This document shows positions 1-12,532 of a DNA stretch of 64,000 nt, one piece after another. Below the pieces are notes generated by a model that saw only the letters and a program-made list of their open reading frames with translations, ran no database searches and was not told the origin of the DNA. The stretch is from Triticum aestivum (Eukaryota > Streptophyta > Magnoliopsida > Poales > Poaceae). The stretch is from the NCBI RefSeq assembly GCF_018294505.1, contig NC_057800.1, positions 178,312,353-178,376,352 of the forward strand, given 5' to 3'. The first letter of the stretch is position 1. Each line of letters begins with the position of its first letter. The position numbers and the translations under genes were made by a program.

Positions 1-88
1 GGAAAGGGTACAAACTAGGTTATATCCCACGAGTCACGCGGGATGATAGACGACACAGCTAGTGCGAACTAGTGATACTACCACTAAC

Positions 89-874
89 TCAGACCGATCC
101 GTAGTAGTCCTCGTAGAAGTCACCTCCATAGCCTGGAAGCTCAACATGATCATCCGGAAACAGACGATCTCGCGGAGCTTGTGGACCATAGGGGCTAGGA
201 TGGGGTCTTGGACCAACAGACGGTGGCCTGCGGGGACCGCGAGGTGGGGTGATGCCTCCTACATCACGCCAAACCATCACGTCTGGCAGAGCAGATCTCA
301 CAGGATAGAGATCGCGCATATCTGAATATCCAGCTTGCACCGCCGGTGCAAACCGAGTCAAAGTGGCCCAGTGGTCAGCACGGGTATTGAAGAGCTCTAA
401 CCTCAAGGCCCGATTTTCACGGTCCTTATCCTCGAGCATCTCAGCAGTAGTGCGAGTCCGTGAATCCTCCTGAGTGGGGTCAGCATAGATAGCCTGGAGA
501 TACCCTTGTGCTCCCGGAAGTGATCCTGGCATATACCGGCAATCAGAGTCCCGAAATAGACCAGATCTGACTCGCATAATGGTCATCATAGAGTAGGCGG
601 CGTCCTGCACAGCCATCTCAATAGTAACCCCGAGTCCATAGGAGCAGTGAAGAGGCTCGGTGGATCCAGGATAAGATGGAAATATCCTGACAGTGCAGAG
701 ATACTGGCTTTGATTAAAGTCTCGGAATTGCTCTTCGACCGTGTACTCGGGATACCAGCGGTATCCAGCCTCAGTCATTACCCTGACCAACTTGGCAGTA
801 TGGCCGGGTACATCTAGGCATCGAGTCAGGCGAACCACTTGATTGAGGTCGCGAGTGGCCATCTGAAAGCACAA
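89..874 (-). CDS. First ORF of the LTR element, unknown function
   Basis: A 261-residue open frame beginning about 415 bases inside the primer site, where gag normally lies. I recognise no gag, CCHC zinc knuckle, protease or other catalytic motif. The N-terminal half is a mixed globular-looking region with aromatic and charged residues. Around residues 140-165 there is a short charged helix-prone stretch (AEMLEDKDRENRALRLEL). The C-terminal 60 residues are rich in Pro, Arg and Gly and end in an acidic/tyrosine tail (FYEDYYGSV). Two in-frame Met codons lie at the start (residues 1 and 5) and either could be used. Conservation as a long open frame in an otherwise non-coding element suggests it is or was translated, but its job is unknown. 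It could be a highly diverged gag or an accessory protein of a non-autonomous element. Confidence 0.6.
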   Translation of the reverse strand: MCFQMATRDLNQVVRLTRCLDVPGHTAKLVRVMTEAGYRWYPEYTVEEQFRDFNQSQYLCTVRIFPSYPGSTEPLHCSYGLGVTIEMAVQDAAYSMMTIMRVRSGLFRDSDCRYMPGSLPGAQGYLQAIYADPTQEDSRTRTTAEMLEDKDRENRALRLELFNTRADHWATLTRFAPAVQAGYSDMRDLYPVRSALPDVMVWRDVGGITPPRGPRRPPSVGPRPHPSPYGPQAPRDRLFPDDHVELPGYGGDFYEDYYGSV

Positions 875-1288
875 TCATAATGCAAAGGCATTAGAATTTC
901 TAGCAAAATTTCGGCAGCATAACAGCTGTAAATGCTCAAGAAGGATTTTGAGACATTTGACAAAGGATTACATACACACTCATCATCATCATAACAAAGT
1001 TCTGAATCCATTCTAACAACATAATGTGGTAGTAGAACTGAACTAGGCTTGTATCCATCAAACTTATAAGGTACTACTGATTAGTAACACGTGATCCTGA
1101 TAGAGAGAACAGATCCTAATTCCTTATTCCCCGGTAGAAGAATGGACTGACTCAGATCAGAATGTCATGAGATAAAGGAGTAAAAAGAGCCTTACGTTCC
1201 ATCCCACAAACAATTCCCCTACATATAACTAAAGAATTTCTAGACTCAACATCGACCAGTTTGGCTTGGAGAACCTACAGGCAGTCCG

Positions 1289-1300
1289 GCTCTGATGCCA
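1289..1300 (-). other. Primer-binding site, initiator tRNA-Met type
   Basis: On the minus strand this reads TGGCATCAGAGC, one base different from the standard plant initiator-Met primer site TGGTATCAGAGC. It sits 4 bases inside the LTR edge at 1305, the usual spacing. Bases 875-1288 otherwise form an untranslated leader with no gene that I can see. Confidence 0.8.
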
Positions 1301-1304
1301 ACGC

Positions 1305-4300
1305 TGTCAGGACCCCGACTCGATGTCACATCGATCTAGCCGGTAACACCTCATATCACTTTGCGGCCTCACGCACGGTATCCCCACGGTGTCGCCTTAC
1401 CTTTGCCCGGGACCGTTTGCGCATTTTGGCTCACGTATATGATAGTGTCGCTAGCATCCATATGATAAAGAGCCCGGGCTGACATGACTAGTCGTAAACC
1501 CAAAGTGGCACAGACTTACAGGGACAGGCATCCATGACCCAGCTTCGAACGTGTCGGTCATCAGCAAGTGGGTCCGGGCTGTAGCACTGGGCTAGCAGGA
1601 CTCCGGTAAACCGGGCTGTAGCGGGCTAACAGGACTCCGGTACTCAAAGCGTGACATTTCCCCGAAGGGACAGACACAGGAACGAAGAAGGACACATGCC
1701 GGCCAGCCTAAGTGTTCCGGAGCAGTAGCAAGCTACCATGGCTCGGTGGAAACACTAGGAGACATTTCCCCGTAAGAGAGGCTACTAAAGATAAACAACT
1801 AGATGGTCAGATCCCACACATACCAAGCATTTCAATAACATACACACAATATGCTCGATATGTGCAAATACAACATGGCATCACAACATGACTCTACGAC
1901 TCAAGTATTTATTCAATAGGCTCCGAGGAGCGAGATATTACAAACATGGGTCTCATGACCCAACATTCAGAGCATACAAATCAAGCACAAGCGGAAGCTA
2001 TCATGTCTGAGTACAGACATCTATAAATGAAAAAGGCTGAGAAGCCTGACTATCTACCAAATCCTGCCGAGGCATAAGATCGTAGCTGAGGTAACAAGCT
2101 AAACGTCGAAGACCACGCGGAAATACTAGTGAGACTGAAGTCTCTCTGCAAAAACATAAAATAGGCAAACATGAGTACAAATGTACCCAGCAAGACTTAC
2201 ATCAGAACTATCTACATATGCATCATTATCAACAAAGGGATGGTGGGGTTTAACTGCAGCAAGCCAGCTTTGACTCGGTGGCTATCCTGAACTACGACTG
2301 CGAGTAACTTTTTGAGGTGGCGCACACGAGTCCACATATTCACCATATCAATACACCACTATGGATCCGCTCCCGTCTCCCTACGAGAACGCCATCCATA
2401 GCACTCACGCTTATCTTGCGTATTTTAGAGTATCCACTTTCACTTGTCTATGAACTGATATAAGCAACCCAGAAGTCCTTTTCCGCGGACACGGCTATTC
2501 GAATAGATGATGTTAACCCTGCAGGGGTGTACTCCTTCACACACGCTCTCACCACTTACCGCCGTTTACACGACATGTACTCGGCAACCTTCAAGCGGAA
2601 GCCCAACGTGGGTGTCGGCCACGACCTACCTAATCACTCAAGTCTCTAGTCTAGGTTTATCGCCTATTCGGGTTCCATCCATGAGGAGATCCGTCCGGAG
2701 TTTCGCTCACAGCCCCAAACGATGTGAACAGGGTTCCCGAGACACCAAACGGGCGCCCGGTACACCGTGCCACGTGCCTACCGCATCACAGCCCACCCCT
2801 ACGGTCAGCGCTGCGCACGGCCTCCAGCATACTACAAACACCAGAAACTACTTGCAACTCCTGGACAGAGAACTAGGGTGAATAAGAAGCCGAGAGGGTC
2901 CATTGGTTTCGGGCCCAATGCATGGTAGTAGCTGATTCTTAAATCACACATACAGATCTCAGTGCTTAAGGTCGGCTTCAATGAAACAACCCACCATGTA
3001 CTCCTACATGGCCTCTCATCGATACCTTTACCAAATCGTGTTCACCACACCACTCTCATTACCGACATAAACATTTCACTCTAGCCCATCACCCAGATGA
3101 ACCAGACCTGACACGACTCTAAGCATAGCAGGCATAGCAAGGTAGGAACAACACATACATATGGCTCAATCAACTCCTACACATGCTAGTGGGTTTCATC
3201 TAGTTACTGTGGCAATGACAGGTCATGCAGAGGAAATGGGTTCAACTACCGTAGCACACAGCAGTTTGAATCGCGTTGTCTTAATGCAGTAAAAGAGAGC
3301 AGGAGCGAGAACATGGGATTGTATCGATATGATCAAATGGTTGGTTGCTTGCCTGATGGTTCGATGCACTGATACGGTTCTTCGTTAGGGTAATCACGGT
3401 ACTCCTCGGAGGCAGAACCTGTCGCAAGGGACATCGATACACAACCATCACCAAACAATGTGCAACAATATGATGCATGCATGAAACATGGCAATATGAG
3501 TGTGTTGGGCTAATGCAACTAAAACCAGAAGGGTTTGAACAAATTTGAATCCAGGATTCAAATTTCAAATTCAAATATGGCCTTTTAAAGTGCTTTTCCT
3601 TGTTCTGCTTGAAACATCAATTTAACTTGTTTGATCATGCATGAAAATAGTACAGATGGATAGATTGGATTTTTCTGATCATTTTTCATATATAATTTGT
3701 CCAATTTGGAGTTACAGAATAAAAGTTATGAATTTTTGAAGTTTAAATAATATTCTGGAATTTCCTGATTTAAATTAAATCCAGAAATTATAGTTATTGC
3801 GCCAGCATGACGTCATCATGACGTCAGTGGTCAACTGCGGCTGGCTGAGGTCAAACCTGACGTGTGGGGCCCACACGTCAGTGACAGGGGGGTTAAACAG
3901 GGTTAAATTAATCCTAATTACTAATTAGTGGCGCTGGGGCCCACTGGTCAGTGTCAGGGGGTTAACTAACAGTGGTTAGCGCTAATCCTAATTAGCTACA
4001 GGGCTGGGCCCACCTGTCAGGGACTCAGGGGGGTCCTGCCGTGGTCAAGGTGGGTCAAACCAACGGCGACGTGACGCCGGCGAGGCCCGAGACGGCGGCG
4101 CGATGCGGGATCGCGCTACAGGACACGGGCGAGGCCGTTCTTGGGCTCGTTGGAGAGCTCTTGCTCCCGCGCGTCGAACGGTGGTGGTGGCCGAGCCTGG
4201 GGTGGCCGGTACCGTCGACGGCGAGCTCGTGAGCGGCGGCCGGAGTTCGGGTGCGGTCGGAGTCGGCGTTGCAGGGTGTTTGGGGAGGCGTTGGTGCGTG

Positions 4301-5628
4301 CTGCGTGCTCCTAGTGAGGCGTGGAGCACGATAGTGTGCTCGGTTGGGCGCTACGGTGACCGTGGCCACGACGGCGACATCGCCGGCGGCGTGGAGCTCT
4401 CGGCCAAAGTGGGGCTAAGGCCTAGAGGTCGAAAGAGACCCGGGAAGAAGGGGGAAACGACTCGGGGGCTCACCGCGGTTGCAGTGGGCGTCGAAGCGGG
4501 CTCAGGGACGCGCTGGAGACGGCGAATTCGTCGGCGACGGTGGTCGGAGCCCGAAGAGGGGAACGGCGACGTGGCGGCGATGCAGGGCTTCCGGGGGCCC
4601 GTGGAGCGGTGGGGAAGAAGAGGGGGTTGTGGCGGAGCTTCTGAGCNNNNNNNNNNNNNNNNNNNNNNNNNNNNNNNNNNNNNNNNNNNNNNNNNNNNNN
4701 NNNNNNNNNNNNNNNNNNNNNNNNNNNNNNNNNNNNNNNNNNNNNNNNNNNNNNNNNNNNNNNNNNNNNNNNNNNNNNNNNNNNNNNNNNNNNNNNNNNN
4801 NNNNNNNNNNNNNNNNNNNNNNNNNNNNNNNNNNNNNNNNNNNNNNNNNNNNNNNNNNNNNNNNNNNNNNNCCGGAGATGGCTGCTATGGCGAACGGCGG
4901 CGACGGTGGTGTTTGGCCGTGTGAGAGAGAGAGCGAGGGAGAGGAGGGGAGAGCCGGGGGAGAGTGAGAGAGAGCAGGGGGGAGGCGTGGCGTCGTCCAG
5001 GGCATCGAGGCGAGGAGGGGAGGGCAGGCAGGCAAGGAGAGAGGTGGCGTGGCGCGGTGGCGGGCGCGCGCGCCGGCCACACTCCCCTCCCTCTGTCGGG
5101 ACGAAGACGACAGAGGAGGGAGGCGGGCTGGGCCGCCTGCTGGCTGGGCCGGCCAGCTGGATGGGCTGCACAGGGAGGAGCCCAGGTAAGCTTCTCCCTT
5201 TTATTTTTTTCTGTTTTCTAATTTCTGACATTTGTTTTGATTTAAATAATATATTAAATCATTTATTTGGCTTATGCCAATTTTTGCAGGGGCTAGATAT
5301 ATTATTCCAGAGCTCCTTTATTATTGGCATAATATTTGGACATATATTAATATATATAGAAATATATTTCCAATGCAAATATTTATGCATTAATTCCAAA
5401 TGCCCAAAATAAATGTCCATGAGCCACTAAAAATATTGGTTTGATTTTTATCTCTGTCCAATATTTTCAGAGAGCAACATGAGCATTTTCTTGGACCCTT
5501 TTGGAGAAATTTTTATTTGGATCATTTTCAAAATGATTCTGAGGGTTTCACAGATCCCCATTTCAAGTTTCTGATGAAAGAGTAAACATGATGCAACACT
5601 CTAATGCATGACTAGCTAGGGTGTGACA
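1305..5628 (-). repeat. 5' LTR, 4.3 kb long
   Basis: On the minus strand the segment starts TGTCACACCC and ends CCTGACA, giving the short inverted termini TGTCA/TGACA. The inner edge is followed by the Met-type primer site. At about 4324 bases, including a 225-base gap, it is much longer than the 0.5-1.8 kb LTRs elsewhere in the window. The interior changes character: AT-rich at 3540-3800 and 5220-5600, very GC-rich with many open frames on both strands at 4030-5170. Those GC-rich frames have no domain signal and run through the gap. The outer edge is followed by AAAAC, the expected position of a target duplication that cannot be checked here. Confidence 0.7.
4647..4871. other. Assembly gap (225 N)
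   Basis: A run of N inside the GC-rich part of the long LTR. Predicted frames crossing it are not interpretable. Confidence 0.99.
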
Positions 5629-5633
5629 AAAAC

Positions 5634-6060
5634 ACATGATTTAAAAATGTTCATGAAATTTGGAACAAAACTTCACAGAGATTTCAAAAATAAAAAAGGT
5701 CATCGACTTTCAGAAAAAAGTTCACGGGATTTGGAAAAAATTCATAAGTTGAAAAGGTTGATGAATTTGAAAAAAAAAGTTCTCGCAGATTTGGAAAAAG
5801 AAAAACAAATTCAAGATCATCAATTTTGGGAAAATCATGAGATTTGAAAAAGTGTGTAATTTGAAGAAAGTTCACATAATTTGGAACAAAAGTTCACAGA
5901 AATTTGGAAACAGGAAAACAAATTTAAAAATAGTTTATGGATTTGTGAAAATAAGTTCAGGAATTTGATCAAAACAAAAAAATGAAAAGAAAGGAAAATA
6001 AACCTAAAACCAAAAAGGAAGAAATAAAAAGGAAAGGAAAATGAAAAACAAAATGTGAAA
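5634..6060. repeat. AT-rich degenerate short repeat
   Basis: A motif like GTTCAnnnAATTTGG recurs at irregular spacing (about 5648, 5671, 5719, 5779, 5869, 5892, 5955) in purine-rich AT sequence. Open frames here are lysine-rich translations of the repeat. This kind of motif is common in non-coding parts of Triticeae transposons, but I cannot assign it to a named element. Confidence 0.6.
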
Positions 6061-7103
6061 ACTGGGAAAAACCATCACGGGTAAACCCAGAAGAAAAAAC
6101 CACCCAGAAAACCACCACTACATTCATTGCAAAGGTTCCCCAACAAATGGTGGAAACGAAAAGGACCAACATGGGCCGACCCATGTACATACATCGTGTG
6201 GTGGAGGGTATGCGCATGTTAGCAAATTGAATTGTAACTAGCGCTTAAGGCACAAAATAAGAACTGGGTCTTTCTTCTCTGTGCGGCAGGACCTCCTATT
6301 CCGCGTAGTGCGCACCGCGAAAGAACAAAACGTGCACCCCGCTCCCCTCCCCCCTATACCCTTTTGTGCCATGTAAGCTATTCCCATCGGTCGACCGGCT
6401 AGGTTTTCGACTTGTCTCACGCGTGTGTTAAACGCGGTCGGGCCATGTGCTGCTTTTTCTCCCTGGCCCCTTATCTTTTCACACACATTTGCTCTCGTCC
6501 ACTCGTTCCCCTTCCTTCCTCTACCTCCTTTTCTCTTCCATGTTCCATGCCGCTTCACAGGCAAGGTTGATGCCGCTTTTTTCACTGTGGCCAAGGTCGA
6601 CCAGGAGCTACGATAGGCGAAAAGGGAGGGGCGGTGGCAATGTGGGGTAAAGCAAGTGAGCGGTGTTGTGAGACAACTCCGGCATGCGTGGAAAGGGCAG
6701 GGGATGAGTTGCAAGGTGCTGCAACCAGCGGAGCTAGCAGCTCAACCGACAGCCACACGACCATGCCATCGACTACTCGATGTTGCAACTAGCAGGGATG
6801 AAAGCTTCTATTGGCGAGCTAAAAAGCTACAACTGGCGACATCAGAAGATGCAATCGGGTAGCCAAGCGAACCATGTCAGTGATGCAGGGACGCTGTAAC
6901 TCGCACTTAGGGTGCTATAACGGGCACCATCGAGAGCTGGAACCAACTACCGATGATGCTATGAGGGCCATGTTGACATGCTCCGCCAACCACCTGGAGT
7001 GCTACCACGGGCACCACCAAAAGCTAGATCCGGTGCATCGAGGGGGCCACAAGAACGACAACAAGCTGCATCTAGGAGTCCCTGGTGCTGCGACCGGCAC
7101 AAT
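6061..7103. repeat. Unassigned region ending in a degenerate minisatellite
   Basis: No gene recognised. From about 6700 to 7100 there are loosely repeated phrases such as GCTACAACTGGCGAC, GCTATAACGGGCACC and GTGCTACCACGGGCACC at roughly 40-60 base spacing. This looks like the imperfect tandem filler often found inside grass DNA transposons. The element at 7104 begins directly after it. Open frames of 60-160 codons on both strands lack any domain signal. Confidence 0.4.
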
Positions 7104-7577
7104 TGTCGGTGTCAAAACCGATCGATCTCGGGTAGGGGTTCCCGAACTATGCGTCTGAGGATCGAAGGTAATAGGAGACAAGGGGACACGGTGTTTACCC
7201 AGGTTCGGGCCCTCTTAATGGAGGTAAAACCCTATGCCCTGCTTGATTGTATTTGATGAGTATAGGGGTTACAAGAGTTGATCTACCTCGAGATCGTAAT
7301 GGCTAAACTCTAGATGTCTAGCCTATATGAAGTATGATAGCCTCTACGGACTAGCCCCTTCCGTTTATATAGATACCGGAGGGGCCTAGGGTTGTACAGA
7401 GTCAGTTTACAGAGAAAGGAAACGACACATCTGGACGCCAAGCTTACCATCCACGCAAAGGAGAGTCCCATATGGACACGGGGGAAGGCCTTCTACCTTG
7501 TATCTTCATAGTCCATGAGTCCGGCTCACAACACATGGACCGGACTCTTGAGGACCCCTTAGTCCAGGACTCCCTCG
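7104..7577 (-). repeat. LTR of decayed gypsy element
   Basis: Starts TGTCGGTGTC on the plus strand and ends CTCCCTCG, where the intact relatives end CTCCCTCA. About 474 bases against 486 in the relative at 28400, with many substitutions and small indels, so it is much older. The flanking internal sequence (GTAGCCCCTGAACCAG) corresponds to the polypurine-tract side of the relative. Confidence 0.8.
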
Positions 7578-8127
7578 GTAGCCCCTGAACCAGTCTTCAA
7601 TGACGATGTGTTCGGCTCGCAGATTGTCTTCGGCATTGCAAGGGGGTTCCTTCTCCGCATACTTCAAAGCAGTCTTCTGAGCAAGAGAACTGTATCTGAC
7701 TCTATATAACAATTACAACGCTCAACCACGAGGGTACAATACTTAATCAAAATAAGGTATGTCTACTGACAGCTTTTTCGACGAAACATCACGCCTAGCC
7801 TTTTTATTATTTTGAACCATTTTTTGGCCTCCCGCTTCGTGTTTCGAGGCGTGGCCTCCATTGACATGTCTTGTCAAAGCAGAGATCGTGTCCCCTTATT
7901 GCGGGATTTTCATCAATACGTGTTTGAGTAATCCAACTGTGCCATTCGCACGACCCCTTGGGAACATGCGATTTTTAAGGCTTGTGGGGCGCTTGATATT
8001 CACTGCCTATATAAGCAGATAAAGATCCATCTTTTTACCCCACGCCTTCTTCCTTCCTCAGCCTTCCCATCCTCGAGCTCCAGCACCCAAGCTTCAATCT
8101 TTCCCACCGCCAACAACCTCTCCAGCC

Positions 8128-9240
8128 ATGTCCGGATCCGGCTCACAGGGCAAGTGGATGGCCTCCTCCGTCACATAGAAGGACGTCAAAGCTCCGGCGG
8201 GCGAGGTACTTGACCGCGGAAATCGCACATAGACTCCCTGCCAAAGAGCAGGTCATCCCTACTCCAGAACCCAGCGAGAGGGTTTTGTTCATCCCTCACT
8301 TTCTCCGTGAGTTAGGGTTTCCCCTCCACCCCTTCGTCCGTGGCTTGATGTTCTACTACAGGCTAGATTTCCATGATCTAGCCCCGAATTCATTCCTCCA
8401 CATCTAGGCGTTCATTGTCATATGCGAGGTGCTACTCCGCATCCCCCCACACTTCAGCCTCTAGCTAAACGTCTTTAATGTGAAGCGGAAGGTGGTCGAT
8501 GGGCAGCATGCGGACTGCGGCGGTGCCATGGTGAGCAAACTCCCCAACACCACTTGTCACAAAGGAGCCTTCATGGAGATTGTGAAGGTTTGGCAGCAGG
8601 AGTGGTTCTACATCACCGAACCCTGCGGTACCAAATGGGAAGCTGCTCCTGAATTCAGATCTAGGCCCCCTATGTGGCTCGCTTCGTGGACCAACAAGGG
8701 CCTAGACTGGGGGTCGACCGACGAAGTGACGATGCTGCAAAAGTGCATCAAGAGTAAGATAAATAAGAACACCAGCCTCACCGACATGATTCAGGTGATG
8801 CTCTTCCGCTGGATCCTCCCATGCCAACGCCGCCCTCTCCGCATGTGGGAGTTCAACCCGGAGGGCCCCCGAACCTTGCAGCGCTTCTTCGGCACAACGC
8901 ATGAAGAGATCTGGAAACTTCTTTTCAAGGCCCGGAAGATGTGGCCGGAGAAGACCGAAGACATTGGTCTCGATAGCCCAAATCCGGCTATTGAGCTCGG
9001 CATTTTATTGACGAACATAATTTTGGTCCATATTTCAAAGGGTATACTGAGATGTCCCTTCCTCATTCAGGGCTGGATAGTGAAGGCGAAGCGAATCAAG
9101 TGTCCACCATCGCTACCCGAAAATCCAGCCACTCCTCTGTTAACGAGGATGCTGGTTCCCGCGCCTTATCAGGCACCGGAGAAGAAGGCGAGAAGAAGAA
9201 CAAGGAGGCCAGGGGTGGCGTCTGCCATAAAGGCATTTTA
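8128..9240 (+). pseudogene. Antisense transposon ORF with putative gypsy-type domain (PF04195-like), broken
   Basis: A plus-strand coding remnant running opposite to the element's pol. From an ATG at 8128 the frame meets a TAG after about 16 codons, then shifts by one base near 8190. It continues through a region resembling the grass putative gypsy-type transposon domain, with the phrase LFIPHFLRELGFPLHPF near 8285-8335. Further stops follow at about 8405 and 8461. Residues after 8480 remain open to 9241 and include many Trp and Pro residues typical of this family (WQQEWFYITEP). The domain assignment is from memory of grass proteins. Its function is unknown even in intact copies, and here it is certainly broken. 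Confidence 0.6.
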
Positions 9241-11320
9241 GACACTATGTCCAGAGATACCAAGGCTCCCTCCTCCCACGAGGGAGATGAAGACGAAGAG
9301 GAGGAGGAGGCCGAAAATGATTCTCCCTTTAAGGGGAGGAAGAAGAAAAGGGCGGCCTCCGTAGAACCAGAGGCGAAGGCGTCCAAGAGGGGGAAGATAT
9401 CCCTCTCGGATGACTCAGATTTGGATGCCGAAGCCATCCCTGAGTGGCGCCCCAGGTCAAAGCCTCTGGCTGCATCGTAAGTATCCAAGGATATTGTACA
9501 TATATTCGGTTTTTATGATTGTAGTTCTAACACATTGTATTGTGTGCTTCAGTCTGGCCCGCGATCTCCCCCAATTATCATCATCTTCGGGGAAGTCACT
9601 AGAGCTGGGGATGGTGGAGAGCGAGACGCCTCCGCGAGCCTCTCTGCCAACTGCCACAGACAATACCGAAGTGTTGTCCTGAAGAGCCTCTCCGGGACAT
9701 GGAGAGGTGCGGGAGGCCGCCAAGACGGCGCCAGAGGGTAACACCTCGGCTGCCGAGAACATGGGGGAACCAACCCCCATGGAGACTGGCGACGGGGGCC
9801 ATGACCAATCCGGCCCCCAGCCAAACATTATTCGGGAGACCCATACGGCTCCGAAATCGAGCGAGCAACCCCCTTTGAAGGAGGGGGGAGCGTCGACTCC
9901 ACCGGACACCTCTATCAATCCGAAGGCACCGGACACTTTGGTGGAAGCACTTTGATGTGCTTCCATTGTGGAGGAGCACCGTACCCTCATGGGTACGATG
10001 GTTGAGAAGGTTCAGTCCGCCAAAAGCGAGCTGAATGAAGCCTTCACCAGCCTATTAACAGGCTTTGAGGTACGCGATGTAATATTATTAGTCGCTTTGC
10101 ATATGCAAAAAATATGCCTGTGTATAGATAGTAGCCCCTGAGACTCTGTTTGGCTTTTGAAAAAAAAGGCCGAACAGAGGATCAAGTAACATTCGCAGGA
10201 GATAACATACTTGTCTATTTTGATAAACAGGCTTCACTTTTAGCGGCGACCGCCCAGGCCGCTGAATTATCCGAACTCAAGCGTAAGCTGGAGCGGGCCG
10301 ATAAGGACCTCGTCCACATCAACAAGCGGTTTGATGAGCTGCAAGGTATGTTTGAAAAAATTGTTTGCACACCTGAAGTAATATGCCAATGCGGAGTCTA
10401 ATCTCCTGTGTTGCCCTGATTATATTTCCAGGTAGTGTGGCTCAGGTCGAGACCCTGAAGAGCGCCCTCGCTCAAGCCAAGGAGCAGGCACGAGTGAGCC
10501 AAGCGGCAGCTGACAGAGCAGCTGCGGATTTAAAGCCTGAGCAGGTCACCCGCTGCAAGTATGAGGAGAGGGTGACCGAAGTGGAACAGGAGCTCAAGGA
10601 TGCCGCCAGCAAGTGCGAGACCTTGGAGGAGAAGAATAAGGCCCAAGCGGTCAATCGCACCAAGGCTCTTTAGGAGGCCAAGGAGGCACGGACCGAGTCT
10701 CGGGCGGCTCGCTGGGAGATCAAGCAGGCCGAACACATAGCGGCTGGTAAGCCCTTTATTTTACAGAGTATATTTGGCGCTTAGAGATATGCTTTACTTA
10801 ATCGACTATGGAGTTCTCCAGACGCCTTTGCGGACCTTCCGAGGAGTGCTACCGACGCCGCACAGTATTTCCGGGCCCAAGAAGGGAACACGATGGAGAA
10901 GCTCTTCTGGTCGTAGTACCTGACGCTGGAGCAGCCAGCGCTGCTGAACAACTAGATGATGCAACTGGCGGAGCTGCATAGGATGTTCAGTTTGGCCATG
11001 AAGGACGTCATAGTCTGGCTATGGCCAGCCGGACCCATTCCTAGAAGCTGCTTTGGCCTGGTAAAGCGCCTTGGTGACGCTTTGCCCTGAGTTGAAACTA
11101 TAAAGCGCTCGGCGTGCATAGAGGGTGCTCGGATGGCCTTTGCCCGTGTCAAGATGCACAGGCGAAGATGAAGGTTGCCGTCATGGCAGTTGAGGGCCCA
11201 CATCAAGGCAAGGACTATCGCAGGCCGGAGCGATATTTCAAAGACGTCCTAGAGGGTGCCCGTTTAATAGAGGGTCAATGCTCGAAGGATATTATGTTTG
11301 AATGAATGTATCCGGGCTGC
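9241..11320 (+). pseudogene. Downstream exon remnants of the antisense ORF, acidic and coiled-coil
   Basis: Plus-strand open segments continue after the PF04195-like part. At 9052-9480 there is a highly acidic Glu/Asp and Lys stretch (runs of Glu near 9290-9320). At 10200-10430 and 10440-10670 there are heptad-rich Ala/Glu/Lys segments that look like coiled coil (ELSELKRKLERADKDL). Likely splice signals separate them: GTAAGTAT at about 9479, GGTATG at about 10346, CCAG at about 10430 and GGTAAG at about 10746. The same layout is seen at 30223-31919 in the intact relative. In-frame stops show that it is decayed. Confidence 0.5.
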
Positions 11321-11329
11321 CCACACTGT

Positions 11330-12530
11330 GTGTTATGAACCAAGGCTTTTATAATATATTTGTGCCTTTATCTAAAATTATTTTCCTCCTGTGCAGACGT
11401 TTTTATTTCTGAAAGTTTGTCAGTCATCGGCTTCAGCCCCCACGTAGATACTAAGGGGGTGTTCGGAATAGCACATGACCACACTTGACCCAACGTCTTG
11501 GTCTGTAAAGGAGGCGTCTGTGTAGCGAACCAGGCAATCAGACTATGCGGCTTTATCACTAACACTTAGCCATAGGAGTTTGACAATGGGACTATAAGCT
11601 AGCCCCTGGTGCGTGTGCGGCTATCCGAGCTCGGATGCCATAGGAGCGTGACTGGGTGGAGGCCAGTCCTTCAGACAATACGGAAAAAAATCGCAAAAGA
11701 TTTAGTAAGTCGCCGAACTGCTGACCAGCTCTCGCTATATGATGACAGTCAGTTTCCGGCTTTCTCTACTAAGGTGTTTGGCCGGACGAACCAGAAACAC
11801 AATCGCAGACGTTCTCCCTTTACTACCTTAGCTGAACGAGCGGAACGTAAGGTGGTAACCACAGGAGCCGGGCAACCCAACTATTGACCAAAGACATGAT
11901 TTGGAGCCGATGCATATAGTGCAGTATTCGGGACGCCGAGGTATACTATAAAAGTGTCCGGACATTTTTTTTTTTGAAAAATATGTGTGGCCGAATAGAG
12001 CTCGTGGCAATTTATGCTGAGGTGTGTTTGTCAATCTGTGGTGAAGACGGAATACAGATTATGAAATAAGCCAATACCAAATAGGGTTGGACAAAATTGT
12101 TTCCGCTGTAGTCTGATTGATACGTCAAAACATGCTCTTACAGAGAATGCCATGAGCATCAAGGCTATTTTACATGCTGAGAATTTGAGAACAAGGGAAA
12201 GCTGTATACAGGTCCTAAAAAAGGGTGGTCTTGAAGATCCTTTGGACATCCTGCCATACGTCTGCGCCGCTTTTCACCTTGATGAAGGATCCTTTGAGAG
12301 GATCAACAATCGTATATATAAGGGGCCTGGGAAAGGGCCCTTGTACCACCAAAAAGTGATCTAGGTTTTAAAGAACCTGAAATAAGATAGAAAAAGGAGG
12401 GAAAGGGAGAAGATTAAGGTCCGAACAGGGTCGAGCCGTATTGTGGACCTTGTCCTTAGTGTGCCTCCGTCCTTCCCATGGTATGTTTAGTGGGTAGTTA
12501 TGCACACGTGGTACGTATGCCGCGATTAGG
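11330..12530. other. Non-coding internal sequence of the decayed element
   Basis: No supported gene. The position corresponds to the stretch that carries integrase and reverse transcriptase in the relative at 32769-35683, but I see no RT (YVDD) or integrase zinc-finger motif. A sizeable internal deletion or replacement is inferred. Confidence 0.4.
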
Positions 12531-12532
12531 TG

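Larger units (their letters stand above)
1..5628 (-). mobile_element. LTR retrotransposon, 5' part only (minus-strand orientation)
   Basis: Seen: an LTR at 1305-5628, a tRNA-Met-type primer site immediately inside it at 1289-1300, and internal sequence running left off the window edge, with its first ORF at 89-874 on the same (minus) strand. The order LTR, primer site, first ORF fixes the transcription direction as right to left. The second LTR, and therefore the target-site duplication, lies outside the window. No reverse transcriptase or integrase is visible, so the superfamily (gypsy suspected from the Met-type primer site) is inference. Confidence 0.8.

Noticed and set aside
4103..5231. 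Long frames on both strands through the gap in the GC-rich LTR core
   Set aside because: They include the N run, overlap in several frames at once and show only composition-driven residues.
6238..6714. 158-codon minus-strand frame and overlapping plus frames
   Set aside because: No domain, and overlapping frames of similar length on both strands; not supported as a gene.
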